Source: Xanthomonas vesicatoria ATCC 35937 (lineage in GTDB: Bacteria > Pseudomonadota > Gammaproteobacteria > Xanthomonadales > Xanthomonadaceae). From it: DNA of 64,000 nt. Position numbers and translations under genes: made by a program. Below are positions 44,197 through 53,998 of the stretch, in pieces. How positions within the stretch are numbered: position 1 is the first letter of the stretch; each line of letters starts with the position of its first letter. Below the pieces are notes generated by a model, which was not told where the DNA came from, searched no databases, and saw nothing but the letters and a program-made list of their open reading frames with translations. Where the stretch lies: positions 2,481,501-2,545,500 of the forward strand of contig NZ_CP018725.1 of NCBI RefSeq assembly GCF_001908725.1. The letters run 5' to 3'.

Positions 44197-46020
44197 TCAG
44201 CCTCGCCGTTTGCGCGCTGCGGTTTTACCAACCGACGTCTTGGGTTCGACCTTGCTGACCGCAGTCTTGCCGACGTTCTTCGCCGTGTTCGCCGCCTGCT
44301 TGGCCACTCGCTTGGCCGGCGTCTTCTTTGCAGGCTTGGCAGACGCGGCTTCTGACGCTCGCACGGGATTTGCCGAAGAGGCAGATGCACGCTTGGCCGG
44401 TACTTTATTGGCTTTCTTTGTAGCTTTTTTAGCCGCTTTCTTGACCGGCGTTGCCGCGTTGGCGCGCACTTCCGGCGGGCGGCGCGGTGGCGGCTTGCGG
44501 CCCGGGGTGAGCGCGCGCCAGGCGTGTCCGCCATTCATGGCCAACAGTGCGTCGGCAGCCGAGGGACCGGCGCTGCCGGCGGCGTAGTTGGGGAAATCGC
44601 TGGCTGGTTGCTTCCACGCGTCCAGGATCGGCTGCACGATGCGCCAGGCGCCTTCCACCATCGCCGCGTCCTGGAACAAGCCGGCTTCGCCGTTCATGCA
44701 GTCCTGCAGCAGGCGCTCGTAGCCCACGGTGTATTCCTTGGGAAACCAGTCGCGGTAGCGGAAGTCCATGCGCACCGGCGCCAGCGCCACCTGCGCGCCC
44801 GGGCGCTTGACGTCGAACTGCAGCGAGATGCCTTCGTCGGGCTGGATGTGCAGCACCAGCCAGTCGGGGCCGTAACCGCCGACTTCGGTACTGCGGAACG
44901 GTGCCAGCGGCGCCGGCTTGAAGCGGATGGCGATCTCGGTGGTGCGCTCGCGCAGACGCTTGCCGGTGCGCAAATAAAACGGCACGCCGGCCCAGCGCCA
45001 GGTATCGACCTGCAGCTTCATCGCCACATAGGTTTCGGTATCCGAATCGTCGGGCACCGTGTCTTCTTCGCGGTAGCCGGGCACGGCGCTGCGATTGACC
45101 GCGCCGGATGCATACTGGCCGCGCACCACATCTTCGGGTTTGATCGGGCGCACGGCCTCGATCACCTCGGCACGGCGACGATGCATCGCCTCGGTGGTGA
45201 AGGCGGCCGGCGGCTCCATCGCGATCATCGCCAGCAACTGGAACAGGTGATTGGGCACCATGTCGCGCAGGCAACCGGTGGGGTCATAAAAGCGCCCGCG
45301 CCCTTCCACGCCGATGGTTTCGGCGGCGGTGATCTGCACGTGATCGATACGGTCGCGGTTCCACACCGGCTCGAACAAGCCATTGGCGAAACGAAACGCA
45401 AGAATGTTCTGCACGGTTTCCTTGCCCAGGAAATGGTCGATGCGGAACACCTGATCTTCGTGCAGCACCTTGGCCACGGTGGCGTTGAGATGCTTGGCGC
45501 TGGGCAGATCGTGGCCGAACGGTTTTTCCACGATGACGCGGCGCCAGCCCTGGCTTTCGCGCTGCTTGACCAGGCCGGCTTCGCCCAGGTTGAGCAGCAC
45601 CGGCTCGAAAAAGCGTGCGGCGGTGGCGAGATAGAACAGCACATTGCCTTGCGTGCCGTAGCGCTTGTGCAGTTTCTCCAGCACCCCATCCAGCGCCTGA
45701 TACGCGCCCAGGTCGGTAAAGTCGCCGCGCAGGTAATGCATGCGCTCGCGCAGCCAGTCCCAGGTGTCGGTGTCGAATTCGTCAGTCTGGAATTCGGCGT
45801 CGCGGCTGCTCAGCAGCTGCGTCATCGACTGACCCATGTTGCTGCGCCAGGCACGTTCGCTGATGTCGCCATGGTCCATGCCGACAATGGCGAATTCTTC
45901 GCCCAAGGCACCGGCGCGGCGCAGGTTGTATAGCGCCGGCATCACCAGGCGCTTGGTGAGGTCGCCGCGTGCGCCGAACACCACGATGATGCACGGCGGT
46001 GTGGTTTGTTGCTCATTCAT
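44197..46020 (-). CDS. zwf: Glucose-6-phosphate 1-dehydrogenase with a lysine-rich tail
   Basis: 607 residues. The first 500 are a normal enzyme: NADP fold FGARGDLTKR (in place of the usual GxxGDL), EKPFGHDLPSAKHLN, and the signature RIDHFLGKETVQNIL containing the catalytic His and Lys. It oxidises glucose-6-phosphate for the pentose-phosphate or Entner-Doudoroff route. From about residue 507 a 100-residue extension follows, rich in Lys, Ala and Pro (PVKKAAKKATKKANKVP, SAKPAKKTPAKR), very like a histone-H1 tail. The usual family length is about 490, so the tail is an addition, with no frameshift visible. It is coupled to a GH15 gene (ATGA at 46017-46020). Confidence 0.93.
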   Translation of the reverse strand: MNEQQTTPPCIIVVFGARGDLTKRLVMPALYNLRRAGALGEEFAIVGMDHGDISERAWRSNMGQSMTQLLSSRDAEFQTDEFDTDTWDWLRERMHYLRGDFTDLGAYQALDGVLEKLHKRYGTQGNVLFYLATAARFFEPVLLNLGEAGLVKQRESQGWRRVIVEKPFGHDLPSAKHLNATVAKVLHEDQVFRIDHFLGKETVQNILAFRFANGLFEPVWNRDRIDHVQITAAETIGVEGRGRFYDPTGCLRDMVPNHLFQLLAMIAMEPPAAFTTEAMHRRRAEVIEAVRPIKPEDVVRGQYASGAVNRSAVPGYREEDTVPDDSDTETYVAMKLQVDTWRWAGVPFYLRTGKRLRERTTEIAIRFKPAPLAPFRSTEVGGYGPDWLVLHIQPDEGISLQFDVKRPGAQVALAPVRMDFRYRDWFPKEYTVGYERLLQDCMNGEAGLFQDAAMVEGAWRIVQPILDAWKQPASDFPNYAAGSAGPSAADALLAMNGGHAWRALTPGRKPPPRRPPEVRANAATPVKKAAKKATKKANKVPAKRASASSANPVRASEAASAKPAKKTPAKRVAKQAANTAKNVGKTAVSKVEPKTSVGKTAARKRRG

Positions 46021-47816
46021 GGATGCGTCTCCTTCTCGCCCATGCGTCCGTGCAGGCGCAATGCCGCATTGACCAGGGCCACGTGGGAATACCCTTGCGG
46101 GAAGTTGCCAAGCATGCGTTTGGTGCGTGGGTCGTATTCTTCGGCGAGCAGGCCCACGTCGTTGCACAGCCCAAGCAAACGCTCAAGCAATGCGCGCGCC
46201 TCATCGGTGCGACCGATCAACGCAAAGTTTTCCACCAGCCAGAAACTGCAGGCCAGGAAAGTGCCCTCGCCCGCCGGCAGGCCATCGGCGCTGTCGTCGG
46301 CGCGATACCGCTCGACCAGGCCATCGATGGTCAGGTCGCGCGCGATCGCATCGGCGGTGGCGGCGATGCGTGGATCGTCCGGCGGCAGAAAACCGACGAT
46401 GGGAATCAGCAGCAGCGATGCATCCAGACGATCGGAACCGTAGCTCTGCACGAAGTGGCCGTCCGGATGTACGCCTTTTTCCAGCACTTCGGCGCGAATT
46501 TCTTCGGCGAGACGGCCCCAGTGCGCCCGCTTGTCGGCATCGGCGTTGGTGATGCCATCGCGGCTGCCGCAATCGAATGCCAGCCATGCCATCACCTTGG
46601 AGTGCACGAAATGCCGGCGCTCGTCGCGGATTTCCCAGATACCTTCGTCCGGTTGGCGCCACAGCGTTTCCAGTGTGTCGAGAATCTTTTCAAGTAAGGA
46701 TGCGGACGACCCATCGTCATCGGCAGGTGGCCCCACGCCTTTTTCACGTGCGTAATGGAAGGCGCCGATCAGCTCGCCGTAGACATCGAGCTGGAATTGA
46801 TCCACCGCGCCGTTGCCGATGCGCACCGGACCGGAATTTTCGTAGCCCGGCAACCAGTGTGCTTCCCATTCCTGCAGGCGGCGCTCGCCCCCGATGCCGT
46901 AGAGCGCCTGCAACTGATCCGGCGACCCCGCGATGGTGCGCTGGACCCAGTCGCGAAACGCGGCTGCCTCGTCGCGGTAGCCGGCCTGCAGCAAGGCGAT
47001 CAGGGTGAACACCGAATCGCGCAACCAGCAGTAGCGGTAATCCCAGTTGCGCGTGCCGCCCAGGTGCTCGGGCAACGACGCGGTGGGCGCAGCCACGATG
47101 CCGCCGGTGGGAAGATAACTGAGGCCTTTCAACACCACCAGCGAGCGACGCACCTGCTCGGTCCAGGGACCGACGTCGGTGCAGCGGCGTGCCCAGCCAT
47201 GCCAGAACGCGGCAGTGCGTTGCAGCGCCTGTTCCGGGTCGATCTGCGGCGGCGTGGGCTGATGCGATGCGCCGTGACTGAGCAGGAACCAGGTGCTTTC
47301 GCCTTCGCGCAAGGTGAAGTCCGCTTCGGTGCCCATGTCTTCGCCGTGCAGCTCCTGTGGCGAGCGCAAGGCGAGCTGGTCGGGGCCGGCAATGGCGCGA
47401 ATGCCACCGTCGATGCGTGTCACCCACGGCACGGTGCGGCCGTAGTTGAACCGGAAGGTCAAGCGCATGTGCATGGGGACTTCGCCGTGCACGCAGCGCA
47501 CGATGCGCACCAGATGCTGATGCACCTCGCCGTCTTCGCTGTCCACCATGAAGTCGACCAGTTCCACCGTGCCGCTGTCGGTGGTCAGGCGCGTCCGCAA
47601 CACCAGACTGTCGTCTTCGTACGCGCGTTCGCTGCGGAACTCGGCGGCCGGCGCCAGCGCCCATTGCCCATGCTGTTCGTCGCCCAGTAACGATGCGAAG
47701 ACCGCATCGGAATCGAACCGTGGCAGACATAGCCAGTCGATGGTGCCATGGTGGTCGACCAGGGCCGCGCTGTGGCAGTTGCCCAGCATGGCGTGGTCCT
47801 CGATACGCACGCTCAT
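46017..47816 (-). CDS. Glycoside hydrolase family 15, glucoamylase/trehalase-like
   Basis: 599 residues. N-terminal beta-sandwich (about 1-220) with the start RIEDHAMLGNCHSAALVDHHGTIDWLCLPRFDS, then an (alpha/alpha)6 barrel with GTRNWDYRYCWLRDSVFTL and GNGAVDQFQLDVYGE; the GH15 glutamates are expected in the barrel loops. No signal peptide, so the enzyme is cytoplasmic. Bacterial GH15 members of this type split trehalose or maltodextrins into glucose. Its translational coupling to zwf suggests that the released glucose, once phosphorylated, is sent to glucose-6-phosphate dehydrogenase. Which disaccharide it uses is not clear from sequence. Confidence 0.88.
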   Translation of the reverse strand: MSVRIEDHAMLGNCHSAALVDHHGTIDWLCLPRFDSDAVFASLLGDEQHGQWALAPAAEFRSERAYEDDSLVLRTRLTTDSGTVELVDFMVDSEDGEVHQHLVRIVRCVHGEVPMHMRLTFRFNYGRTVPWVTRIDGGIRAIAGPDQLALRSPQELHGEDMGTEADFTLREGESTWFLLSHGASHQPTPPQIDPEQALQRTAAFWHGWARRCTDVGPWTEQVRRSLVVLKGLSYLPTGGIVAAPTASLPEHLGGTRNWDYRYCWLRDSVFTLIALLQAGYRDEAAAFRDWVQRTIAGSPDQLQALYGIGGERRLQEWEAHWLPGYENSGPVRIGNGAVDQFQLDVYGELIGAFHYAREKGVGPPADDDGSSASLLEKILDTLETLWRQPDEGIWEIRDERRHFVHSKVMAWLAFDCGSRDGITNADADKRAHWGRLAEEIRAEVLEKGVHPDGHFVQSYGSDRLDASLLLIPIVGFLPPDDPRIAATADAIARDLTIDGLVERYRADDSADGLPAGEGTFLACSFWLVENFALIGRTDEARALLERLLGLCNDVGLLAEEYDPRTKRMLGNFPQGYSHVALVNAALRLHGRMGEKETHP

Positions 47817-47878
47817 GTAAGGGCGTTTCCTTCCAGCGAAAGAGCCCGCAGTCTTACATGCGCAGCGTCTGAATCAGG

Positions 47879-48214
47879 TTACGAATACGCCGGCAAGCGC
47901 AGCAACGGTGGCACCGTGTGTTCCAGCCGATGGATCAGTGCCGGATCCATGTAGGCGTAGTTGTCCGGAATCTGCAACGACACCACGCGGCAATGGCGCA
48001 GATGCGTGGCAAAGCGTTTGCGCAGGAGCTGCAGGTGGCGGCGCTCCATTACCAACACCAGGTCGGACTCGTGCAGCAACTCGGGCGTGACCTGCACCTG
48101 CGCATCTGCGGCCAGCCCGGCCGATTGGGTCTGCACGCCCGGCCAGTCGGCGAATACGCGTTCGGCGGTGGGGCTGCGCAGCCGGTTGCGGCTGCACACG
48201 AACAGCACCCGCAA
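47879..48214 (-). CDS. Low-molecular-weight protein-tyrosine-phosphatase-like protein
   Basis: 111 residues from a TTG at 48214, chosen because it sets RVLFVCSRNRLRSPTAE at the very start as in the family. Phosphate loop C-x5-R: Cys7 and Arg13, followed by Ser. The C-terminal aspartate region is IPDNYAYMDPALI. The usual CxGNxCRSP form is altered (CSRNRLRS), a variant seen in short bacterial members. It is the last gene of the YcgL-ankyrin operon, 20 bp after the ankyrin stop. Phosphatase activity on tyrosine is likely but the partner is unknown. Confidence 0.72.
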   Translation of the reverse strand: MRVLFVCSRNRLRSPTAERVFADWPGVQTQSAGLAADAQVQVTPELLHESDLVLVMERRHLQLLRKRFATHLRHCRVVSLQIPDNYAYMDPALIHRLEHTVPPLLRLPAYS

Positions 48215-48234
48215 CGGGCTGCCACCGCGCTGGC

Positions 48235-51200
48235 TCAGCGGCCTTCGCGCAGGAAGCGCGCCATTGACGACACGCCCGGCAGCGCCGGTTCGAACTGGCC
48301 GGCAACATCGATGAAGCCGCGCATGATGGCGATCTCGCGCGGGGTCCGGTTGAGCGCGTCGCGACGGTCGGCATCGGCACCGGCACGCAGCAGGCGCTGC
48401 ACCAACAGCGGCAAGCCGTGCAGTGCGGCCAGATGCAACGGGCCGAAGCCGCGTTGATCGGCCACATCCAGCGAGACGTCTTCGTCGAGCAGGCGTTCGA
48501 CGCCGGCCAGCACCACCTTTTCGTCGCAGGCGGTGCCCGGCTCGGCGCGCGCACCCAGCAACAGCAGCAATGGGCTGACCCGCCCGCCGGCCAACGCGTC
48601 CGGGTCGGCACCGGCCAGCAACAAGGTATCCAGCAACGCCAGCAGGCGGATCTTGTCGCGCGCAGTGAAGCCATACAACGCTGCGCAATGCAGCGATGCC
48701 AACCCCTGATTGTCGGTCGCGTGCACGTCGGCTGCGGCCGTGAGCAAGCGCGCCACGATATCCGGCAAGCCGAGTGCGCAGGCCAACATCAGCACGGTCA
48801 CGCCGCCCGGCAGGCGATGCTCGATCTGCGCGCCGGCCTGCAGCAGCGCGGCGACGATGTCGGTCTGGCGCATGCTCACCGCCGCCGACAACGGCGTGGC
48901 GCCGCTGTTGGCCGCGCGCTGCGGGTCGGCGCCGCGGCCGAGCAGATGCGCCACCACAGCGAGGTGGCCGCCGCCAGCCGCACGCAGCAGCGCGGTGCAG
49001 CCTTGGGCGTCAACGGCGTCGACTGGCAAGCCGAGGTCGATCAGCCGGCGTACCGCATCGGTGTCGCCGCTCATCGCGGCCGCGGGCACGTCCGCTTCGC
49101 GCAGCGTGCGACCTGGCAACGACCAGATCCGCCAATCCAGCCAGTCGGCCAAATCGCGCCGGCCGATCGACAGCGCCACACCCAGCGGGGTCTGCCCGTC
49201 GGCGGCACGCGCTTCCGGCGAGGCGCCCTGTTTGACCAGCAATTTCAGCGACGCGTCCCGACCGAGCGCGGTGGCCAGATGCAGCGCGGTCATGCCGTGG
49301 CTGTCGCGCGCTTCGCGGTCCACACCGTGTTCCAGCAACCACTGCTGCAGGCGCAGCCAGCCCAGACGCACCGCCAGCGACAACGGCGGATCGCCGGCTG
49401 CCGACGGCGCGAATGGGTCGGCGCCGCGTTCGAGCAATTCCACGGCGAACTGTTCCAGCCCGCGCGATGCCGCATCGTGCTGCACGCAGGCGCTTAGCAG
49501 CCTGGTCAGGCCGCCCGCGCCGGCCGGCGACACGCCGTGACGCAGCAGCACCTGCAGGGCCGGCACCGCCTCCACGCCGCGCGAGAGCAGCGCAAACATC
49601 GGTACATCGCCGCAGGCATCGCGCACTTCGGGGTCGGCGCCGTGGCGCAACAGCCAGTCCACCGCATCGGCGTTGAGCGCCAGATGCGCGTCGTGCAGCA
49701 GGCCGCCAAGTTCTTCCGGGCCGCACAGCCGCGCCAGCGCGTCCAAGCCATCGCGTTGGCCGAACTGCAGGCCTTCGCGCAGCAACACCAGCGGCGGCCG
49801 GTCGGGCAGCACCGCAACGCCAGGGGTGTCGCCATGCCCGTCGCTGACGGCGGCCGGCAAGGGGTAAGCGGGATCGAGCAATTGCACGATCGCCCAACGC
49901 CCGGCTTCGGCGGCGACGTCCACGGCGCGACGGCCATGCACATCGACGCCATCGGCCGGCACCTGCAGATCGAGCAGGCGGCGAATCAGCGCCGGCGACA
50001 CGCTGTCGGCGGCGCAGGCCAGCATCACCGCGTTACGGCCGTCGCCGTCGATGGCCAGCACATCGACCTTGCGGGCGACCAGGCGTTCGAGCACCGCGCT
50101 GCGCGCCTGACGCGCGGCATCCAGCCACGGCGTGCGACCGAGCAGATCGCGCGCTTCCAGATTGGCGCCGGCCGACAACAGCGCCTCGACGATGTCGCCG
50201 TGGCCAGCCAACGCGGCTTCGTGCAGCGCACTGCGGCGCTGGCGGTCGCGCGCATCCACGCGCGCCTTGTGCTTGAGCAGCAGCTGCACGCCTGCCGGGT
50301 CGTCCTCTTCGGTACCGGCCGCGGCCAGCAACACCGGCGCGCCGCCTTCCGGCTCGGAATGGGCGCCGCGTTCCAGCAGAAATTTCGCCAGCCGCCAATT
50401 GCCGACCTGGCACGCCATCGCCAGCGGCGAGTGGCCTTCGTTGTTGAGCGCGTCCAGCTCGGCAGCGGCGTCGCGCAGCAGCGCAGCCACGCCGGGGTCG
50501 GAACTGCGCACCGCGTGATGCAGCGGGGTATTGCCGTCGTTGTCGGTGGAGCGCGGGTCGGCGCCGTTGGCCAGCAAGGTCATCACCGCATCCGGGCGGC
50601 CGTGCCAGCTGTCGCGGGTGGCGGCCAGCAGCGGCGTCATGCCGCGGTGCGGCTGGTTGACGTCCACACGGCGCACGATCAACTCGCGCAGCAGGCGTAG
50701 ATCCGGCAGCACCGCCGCCAGTGCGGGCAGGCTGCGTTGGTCGCGCCATTCCGGCAGCGGCATCGCCTGCGGGTCGGCGCCGGCCTCCAGCAATTGCAGC
50801 GCGCGATCCACCCGGCCGCTGCGTGCGGCTTCGAACAATTCGGGCACCAACTGATGCTGGGCGACCGGTTCCAGCGGGCGCGGTTCGGCGGCCGCTTCGG
50901 AGAAGAAATCGGCCGCCTGCCGGGCCACCGGCGCATCGCTGCGCAGTGGCGCTGCGGTGCGTTGCAACAGCAGATGGGCGGCGGGCAGTAGCGCGCTGGC
51001 GGCAATCGCCAGGCCCCAGCGCAGACCACCGGACAACCAGCCCGGCCAGGCCAGCGCCACCACCAGGGTGCACACCGCCAGCACCAGTGCGGCGGCTAGC
51101 AGGCCGCGCCAGGCGTGCAGCTCCTGGGTGGCCAACGCGTGCCAGCGTGGCGCCAGCGCGCCACCATCGCGTTCCACCTCGCCCCACAACGGCCAGGTGC

Positions 51201-51555
51201 GCCACAGGCCAAGCAAGGCGGCACTGACAGCCACACTCAAGGCCAGCGCGGCGGCCAGGCTGCCGCTGTCGCGCAGCGCGGTCAGCGGCCAGCTGATCAA
51301 TGCCGCCAGGGCGAGCAAGCCCACGCCCCAGATCGCCAGCAGTGGCGGCAGCGCCTGCGCGATGGCGCGCGGTTGCGAAGCCAGCGCGCGAGTGCCGCGC
51401 GCCCACGACACCGCCAGGGCAAAGGCCGACTGCGCCAGCCACAGACTTACCGCAGCAACGGCACCTCCCAGGCCACCGAGCAGGGACAGCACCACGCCAG
51501 CGGCACCTGCCAGCGCTGCGGCGCGCAATCGCGCGGCACGCTGGGGCTCAGTCAT
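48235..51555 (-). CDS. Large ankyrin-repeat protein with N-terminal membrane domain
   Basis: 1106 residues. The first 225 contain about six hydrophobic helices ([83 protein letters not shown] and others). From about 260 to 1085 there are more than 20 ankyrin-type repeats with forms such as [64 protein letters not shown] and [20 protein letters not shown]. The repeats are probably cytoplasmic and bind protein partners. The ATG overlaps the YcgL stop by eight bases. Such membrane-tethered ankyrin proteins appear in xanthomonads without known function. Confidence 0.85.
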   Translation of the reverse strand: MTEPQRAARLRAAALAGAAGVVLSLLGGLGGAVAAVSLWLAQSAFALAVSWARGTRALASQPRAIAQALPPLLAIWGVGLLALAALISWPLTALRDSGSLAAALALSVAVSAALLGLWRTWPLWGEVERDGGALAPRWHALATQELHAWRGLLAAALVLAVCTLVVALAWPGWLSGGLRWGLAIAASALLPAAHLLLQRTAAPLRSDAPVARQAADFFSEAAAEPRPLEPVAQHQLVPELFEAARSGRVDRALQLLEAGADPQAMPLPEWRDQRSLPALAAVLPDLRLLRELIVRRVDVNQPHRGMTPLLAATRDSWHGRPDAVMTLLANGADPRSTDNDGNTPLHHAVRSSDPGVAALLRDAAAELDALNNEGHSPLAMACQVGNWRLAKFLLERGAHSEPEGGAPVLLAAAGTEEDDPAGVQLLLKHKARVDARDRQRRSALHEAALAGHGDIVEALLSAGANLEARDLLGRTPWLDAARQARSAVLERLVARKVDVLAIDGDGRNAVMLACAADSVSPALIRRLLDLQVPADGVDVHGRRAVDVAAEAGRWAIVQLLDPAYPLPAAVSDGHGDTPGVAVLPDRPPLVLLREGLQFGQRDGLDALARLCGPEELGGLLHDAHLALNADAVDWLLRHGADPEVRDACGDVPMFALLSRGVEAVPALQVLLRHGVSPAGAGGLTRLLSACVQHDAASRGLEQFAVELLERGADPFAPSAAGDPPLSLAVRLGWLRLQQWLLEHGVDREARDSHGMTALHLATALGRDASLKLLVKQGASPEARAADGQTPLGVALSIGRRDLADWLDWRIWSLPGRTLREADVPAAAMSGDTDAVRRLIDLGLPVDAVDAQGCTALLRAAGGGHLAVVAHLLGRGADPQRAANSGATPLSAAVSMRQTDIVAALLQAGAQIEHRLPGGVTVLMLACALGLPDIVARLLTAAADVHATDNQGLASLHCAALYGFTARDKIRLLALLDTLLLAGADPDALAGGRVSPLLLLLGARAEPGTACDEKVVLAGVERLLDEDVSLDVADQRGFGPLHLAALHGLPLLVQRLLRAGADADRRDALNRTPREIAIMRGFIDVAGQFEPALPGVSSMARFLREGR

Positions 51556-51808
51556 AGTCGCACTCGCCCGCCAGCACCACCGTCTTGGGCAGCTGCAGGT
51601 AGAAGCCGTGCTTGCCGAGCGCTTCGCGCACGGTTGCCACATCGGCCTGCGCCAGGCGGCGCTCAGGCGTCAACGCCACCTCCAGCACGAATGCGAATGG
51701 TGCCAACTGCGTGTGCACCGCGGCGGGAAGACCGGAGAAGTCGTCACGCGTGGCGAGGTAGACGAAGGTGTCCTGCTTGCGTTGGCTTTTATAGACGTAG
51801 GCGTGCAT
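51548..51808 (-). CDS. YcgL-domain protein
   Basis: 86 residues covering the whole YcgL domain: start [24 protein letters not shown], middle [25 protein letters not shown] and end [13 protein letters not shown]. YcgL proteins are small cytoplasmic proteins of unknown function. In this window the gene is the first of an operon with the ankyrin and phosphatase genes and overlaps the ankyrin start. The ATG at 51808 fits family length; in-frame extensions upstream lack similarity. Confidence 0.88.
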   Translation of the reverse strand: MHAYVYKSQRKQDTFVYLATRDDFSGLPAAVHTQLAPFAFVLEVALTPERRLAQADVATVREALGKHGFYLQLPKTVVLAGECDYD

Positions 51809-51964
51809 GCGCGCGTGATCGCGCTCGAAGAGCGGTGGGTCACAGGATTGTGTCCCAATTGCGGCGACGGCGAAAGCGCGACCGCTGCGAAAAATCCCAG
51901 CCGCGTCAGCGACATGACCGGCGCGTTCAGTTGCGCCATCGACAGGGCTGGCGCACGCCACCGA

Positions 51965-51970
51965 TATACT
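51965..51970 (+). promoter_or_regulatory. Possible -10 of the pigment ketosynthase operon
   Basis: TATACT, 29 bp before the GTG at 51999, in the gap between divergent YcgL and ketosynthase genes. No clear -35 at 17-18 bp. Weak call. Confidence 0.35.
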
Positions 51971-51998
51971 GCAAGCACTTTTTGCCAGCCAGACCATC

Positions 51999-53225
51999 GT
52001 GAGCCAAGCGCAATATTCGTCCCAGATGGCCCCGGTTGCCGTCACCGCCTACACCTCCACCACCGCGCTCGGTGCCGGGCTCGCCGCCCAGGCCGCCGCG
52101 CTGCAATCGCGTCGCAGCGGCCTGCGACGCAACGATTTCGGACCGCAACCGCTGCTGCCCTGTTGGGTCGGCCGCGTGGACGGCGTGGAAGCGGTGGTGC
52201 TACCCGAGACCCTGCAACAGTGGGAGTGCCGCAACAACCGCCTGGCCTGGCTGGCCCTGCAGCAGGACGGCATGGCGCAAGCCGTGCAGGCCGCCGCGCA
52301 GCGCTATGGCGCCGAGCGCGTGGCGGTGATCATCGGCACCTCCACCTCCAGCATCGGCGCCAGCGAAGAGGCGTATACGCGGTTGGTCGAAGACGCCGAC
52401 GGCGCACGCTTCCCCGAGGATCTGAATCGCCCGATCGTGCACACCCCGCACTCGCTGGGCGACTTCGTGCAGCACGCCATCGGCCTGCGTGGCCCGTGCG
52501 TGACCGTGGCCACGGCGTGCTCGTCCAGCGCCAAGGTGTTTGCCCAGGCGGCGCGACTGATGGATGCCGGCGTGATCGACGCGGCCCTGGTCGGCGGCGT
52601 GGACACTTTGTGCGGCAGCGTGCTGTTCGGCTTCAACTCGCTGCAGGTGGTGGCGCCGGAGATGTGCCAGCCCTTCGATGCGCGCCGGGTCGGCCTGAGC
52701 CTGGGCGAGGCAGGCGGCTTTGCGCTGCTCGAACGCCCGGCCGCCGCACCGGATGCACCGCTGTGGCTCTACGGCTACGGCGAATCCAGTGACGCGCACC
52801 ATATGTCGGCGCCGCATCCGCAGGGCCTGGGCGCGCAGCTGGCGATGCGCGGTGCGCTTGAACGCGCCGGCCTGGAGCCGGCCGCGGTGGGCTATCTGAA
52901 CCTGCATGGCACCGCTACGCCGGCCAACGACAGCGTGGAAGCGGCCGCGGTGGCGGCGATCTTCCCGGATAGCTTGCACGCCAGCTCGACCAAAGCCTGG
53001 ACCGGCCACACCTTGGGCGCGGCCGGCATCGTCGAATCGGTGATTGCGCTGCTCGCGCTGCGCGACGACGTGCTGCCCGGCACGCTCAACAGCGACGTGC
53101 CCGACCCGGCCTGCGGCCCGCAGATCCGCTTCGACAACACCCATGCCCGGATCGACTACGCGATGAACAACTCCTTCGGTTTTGGCGGCAACAACTGTTC
53201 GCTGCTGTTCGGGCGGGCCCGCTGA
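51999..53225 (+). CDS. Beta-ketoacyl-ACP synthase of the xanthomonadin/aryl-polyene cluster
   Basis: 408 residues from a GTG; an ATG at 52026 is another candidate start and neither has a strong ribosome binding site. KAS I/II thiolase fold with catalytic triad Cys174 in TACSSSAK, His303 in [11 protein letters not shown] and His337 in TGHTLGAAG, and the closing [12 protein letters not shown]. It catalyses chain elongation on ACP. It is coupled by TGATG to a second, triad-less ketosynthase-like gene, as in aryl-polyene clusters. Expected to extend the hydroxybenzoyl starter into the polyene of xanthomonadin; this is inferred from cluster content. Confidence 0.92.
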   Translation: MSQAQYSSQMAPVAVTAYTSTTALGAGLAAQAAALQSRRSGLRRNDFGPQPLLPCWVGRVDGVEAVVLPETLQQWECRNNRLAWLALQQDGMAQAVQAAAQRYGAERVAVIIGTSTSSIGASEEAYTRLVEDADGARFPEDLNRPIVHTPHSLGDFVQHAIGLRGPCVTVATACSSSAKVFAQAARLMDAGVIDAALVGGVDTLCGSVLFGFNSLQVVAPEMCQPFDARRVGLSLGEAGGFALLERPAAAPDAPLWLYGYGESSDAHHMSAPHPQGLGAQLAMRGALERAGLEPAAVGYLNLHGTATPANDSVEAAAVAAIFPDSLHASSTKAWTGHTLGAAGIVESVIALLALRDDVLPGTLNSDVPDPACGPQIRFDNTHARIDYAMNNSFGFGGNNCSLLFGRAR

Positions 53226-53998
53226 TGCTGTCCGCCACCATCGAAGGCATCGGCTTCTGGACCCAGGGGCTGCCCAGTTGGGGGGCCGCCAGCGCATTCG
53301 CGCGCGGCGGCGAGCTGCTGGACACCCCCACCCGCCCGGCACCGCAATTGCTGGCGGCCAACGAACGCCGCCGCGCGCCGGACACGGTAGCGGTGTCGCT
53401 GGAGTCCGCGCTGGCCGCCTGTCACGCCGCAGGCCGCGACCCGGCCAGCCTGCCGTCGATCTTTACCTCCACGTACGGCGATCTGGCCATCTCCGACTAC
53501 ATGTGCACCACCCTGGCCAGCGACCCATCGGCGATCTCGCCGACCAAGTTCCATAACTCGGTGCACAACGCCGCGGCCGGCTACTGGACCATCGGCGCCG
53601 GCGCGATGACCCCGGCTACCGCGATCAGCGCCAGCCTGGGCAGCTTCGCGCAGGGCTTGCTGGAGGCGCTGGTGCAGCGCGTCGCCGGCATGGACGCGGT
53701 GCTGCTGGCCGGCTATGACGCGCGCTCGGTCGGGCCGCTGGGTCGGGTCGCCCCCAGCCACGGCCTGCTCGGTGCCGCACTGGTGCTGGGCACGCCCGGC
53801 CAGGCTGGCAAGCCGCAGCTGCACGCGCAGCTGGACGACGGTACGCCCTCGCCCGGCGATGGCGCGCTGGCACGTCACATCGCCAACAATGCGATGGCGC
53901 CGATGCTGCCGCTGTTCGACCTACTGGCCGGCGGCGGAGACAGCGTGGCGCTGTATGCCAGCCCGGGCCGGGTACTGCGCGTGGAGATCCAGCGATGA
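53225..53998 (+). CDS. Ketosynthase chain-length-factor-like partner
   Basis: 257 residues, related to the N-terminal half of ketosynthases: EGIGFWTQGLPSW, SIFTSTYGDL, SPTKFHNSVHNAAAGYWTIG, GAMTPATAISASLGSFAQGLLEA. There is no catalytic cysteine in the elbow position (TAISASLG), so it is probably a partner of the active ketosynthase, controlling chain length or binding the polyene. It starts inside the previous stop (TGATG) and ends overlapping the glycosyltransferase start (ATGA). Matches the short ketosynthase partner in aryl-polyene operons. Confidence 0.82.
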   Translation: MLSATIEGIGFWTQGLPSWGAASAFARGGELLDTPTRPAPQLLAANERRRAPDTVAVSLESALAACHAAGRDPASLPSIFTSTYGDLAISDYMCTTLASDPSAISPTKFHNSVHNAAAGYWTIGAGAMTPATAISASLGSFAQGLLEALVQRVAGMDAVLLAGYDARSVGPLGRVAPSHGLLGAALVLGTPGQAGKPQLHAQLDDGTPSPGDGALARHIANNAMAPMLPLFDLLAGGGDSVALYASPGRVLRVEIQR

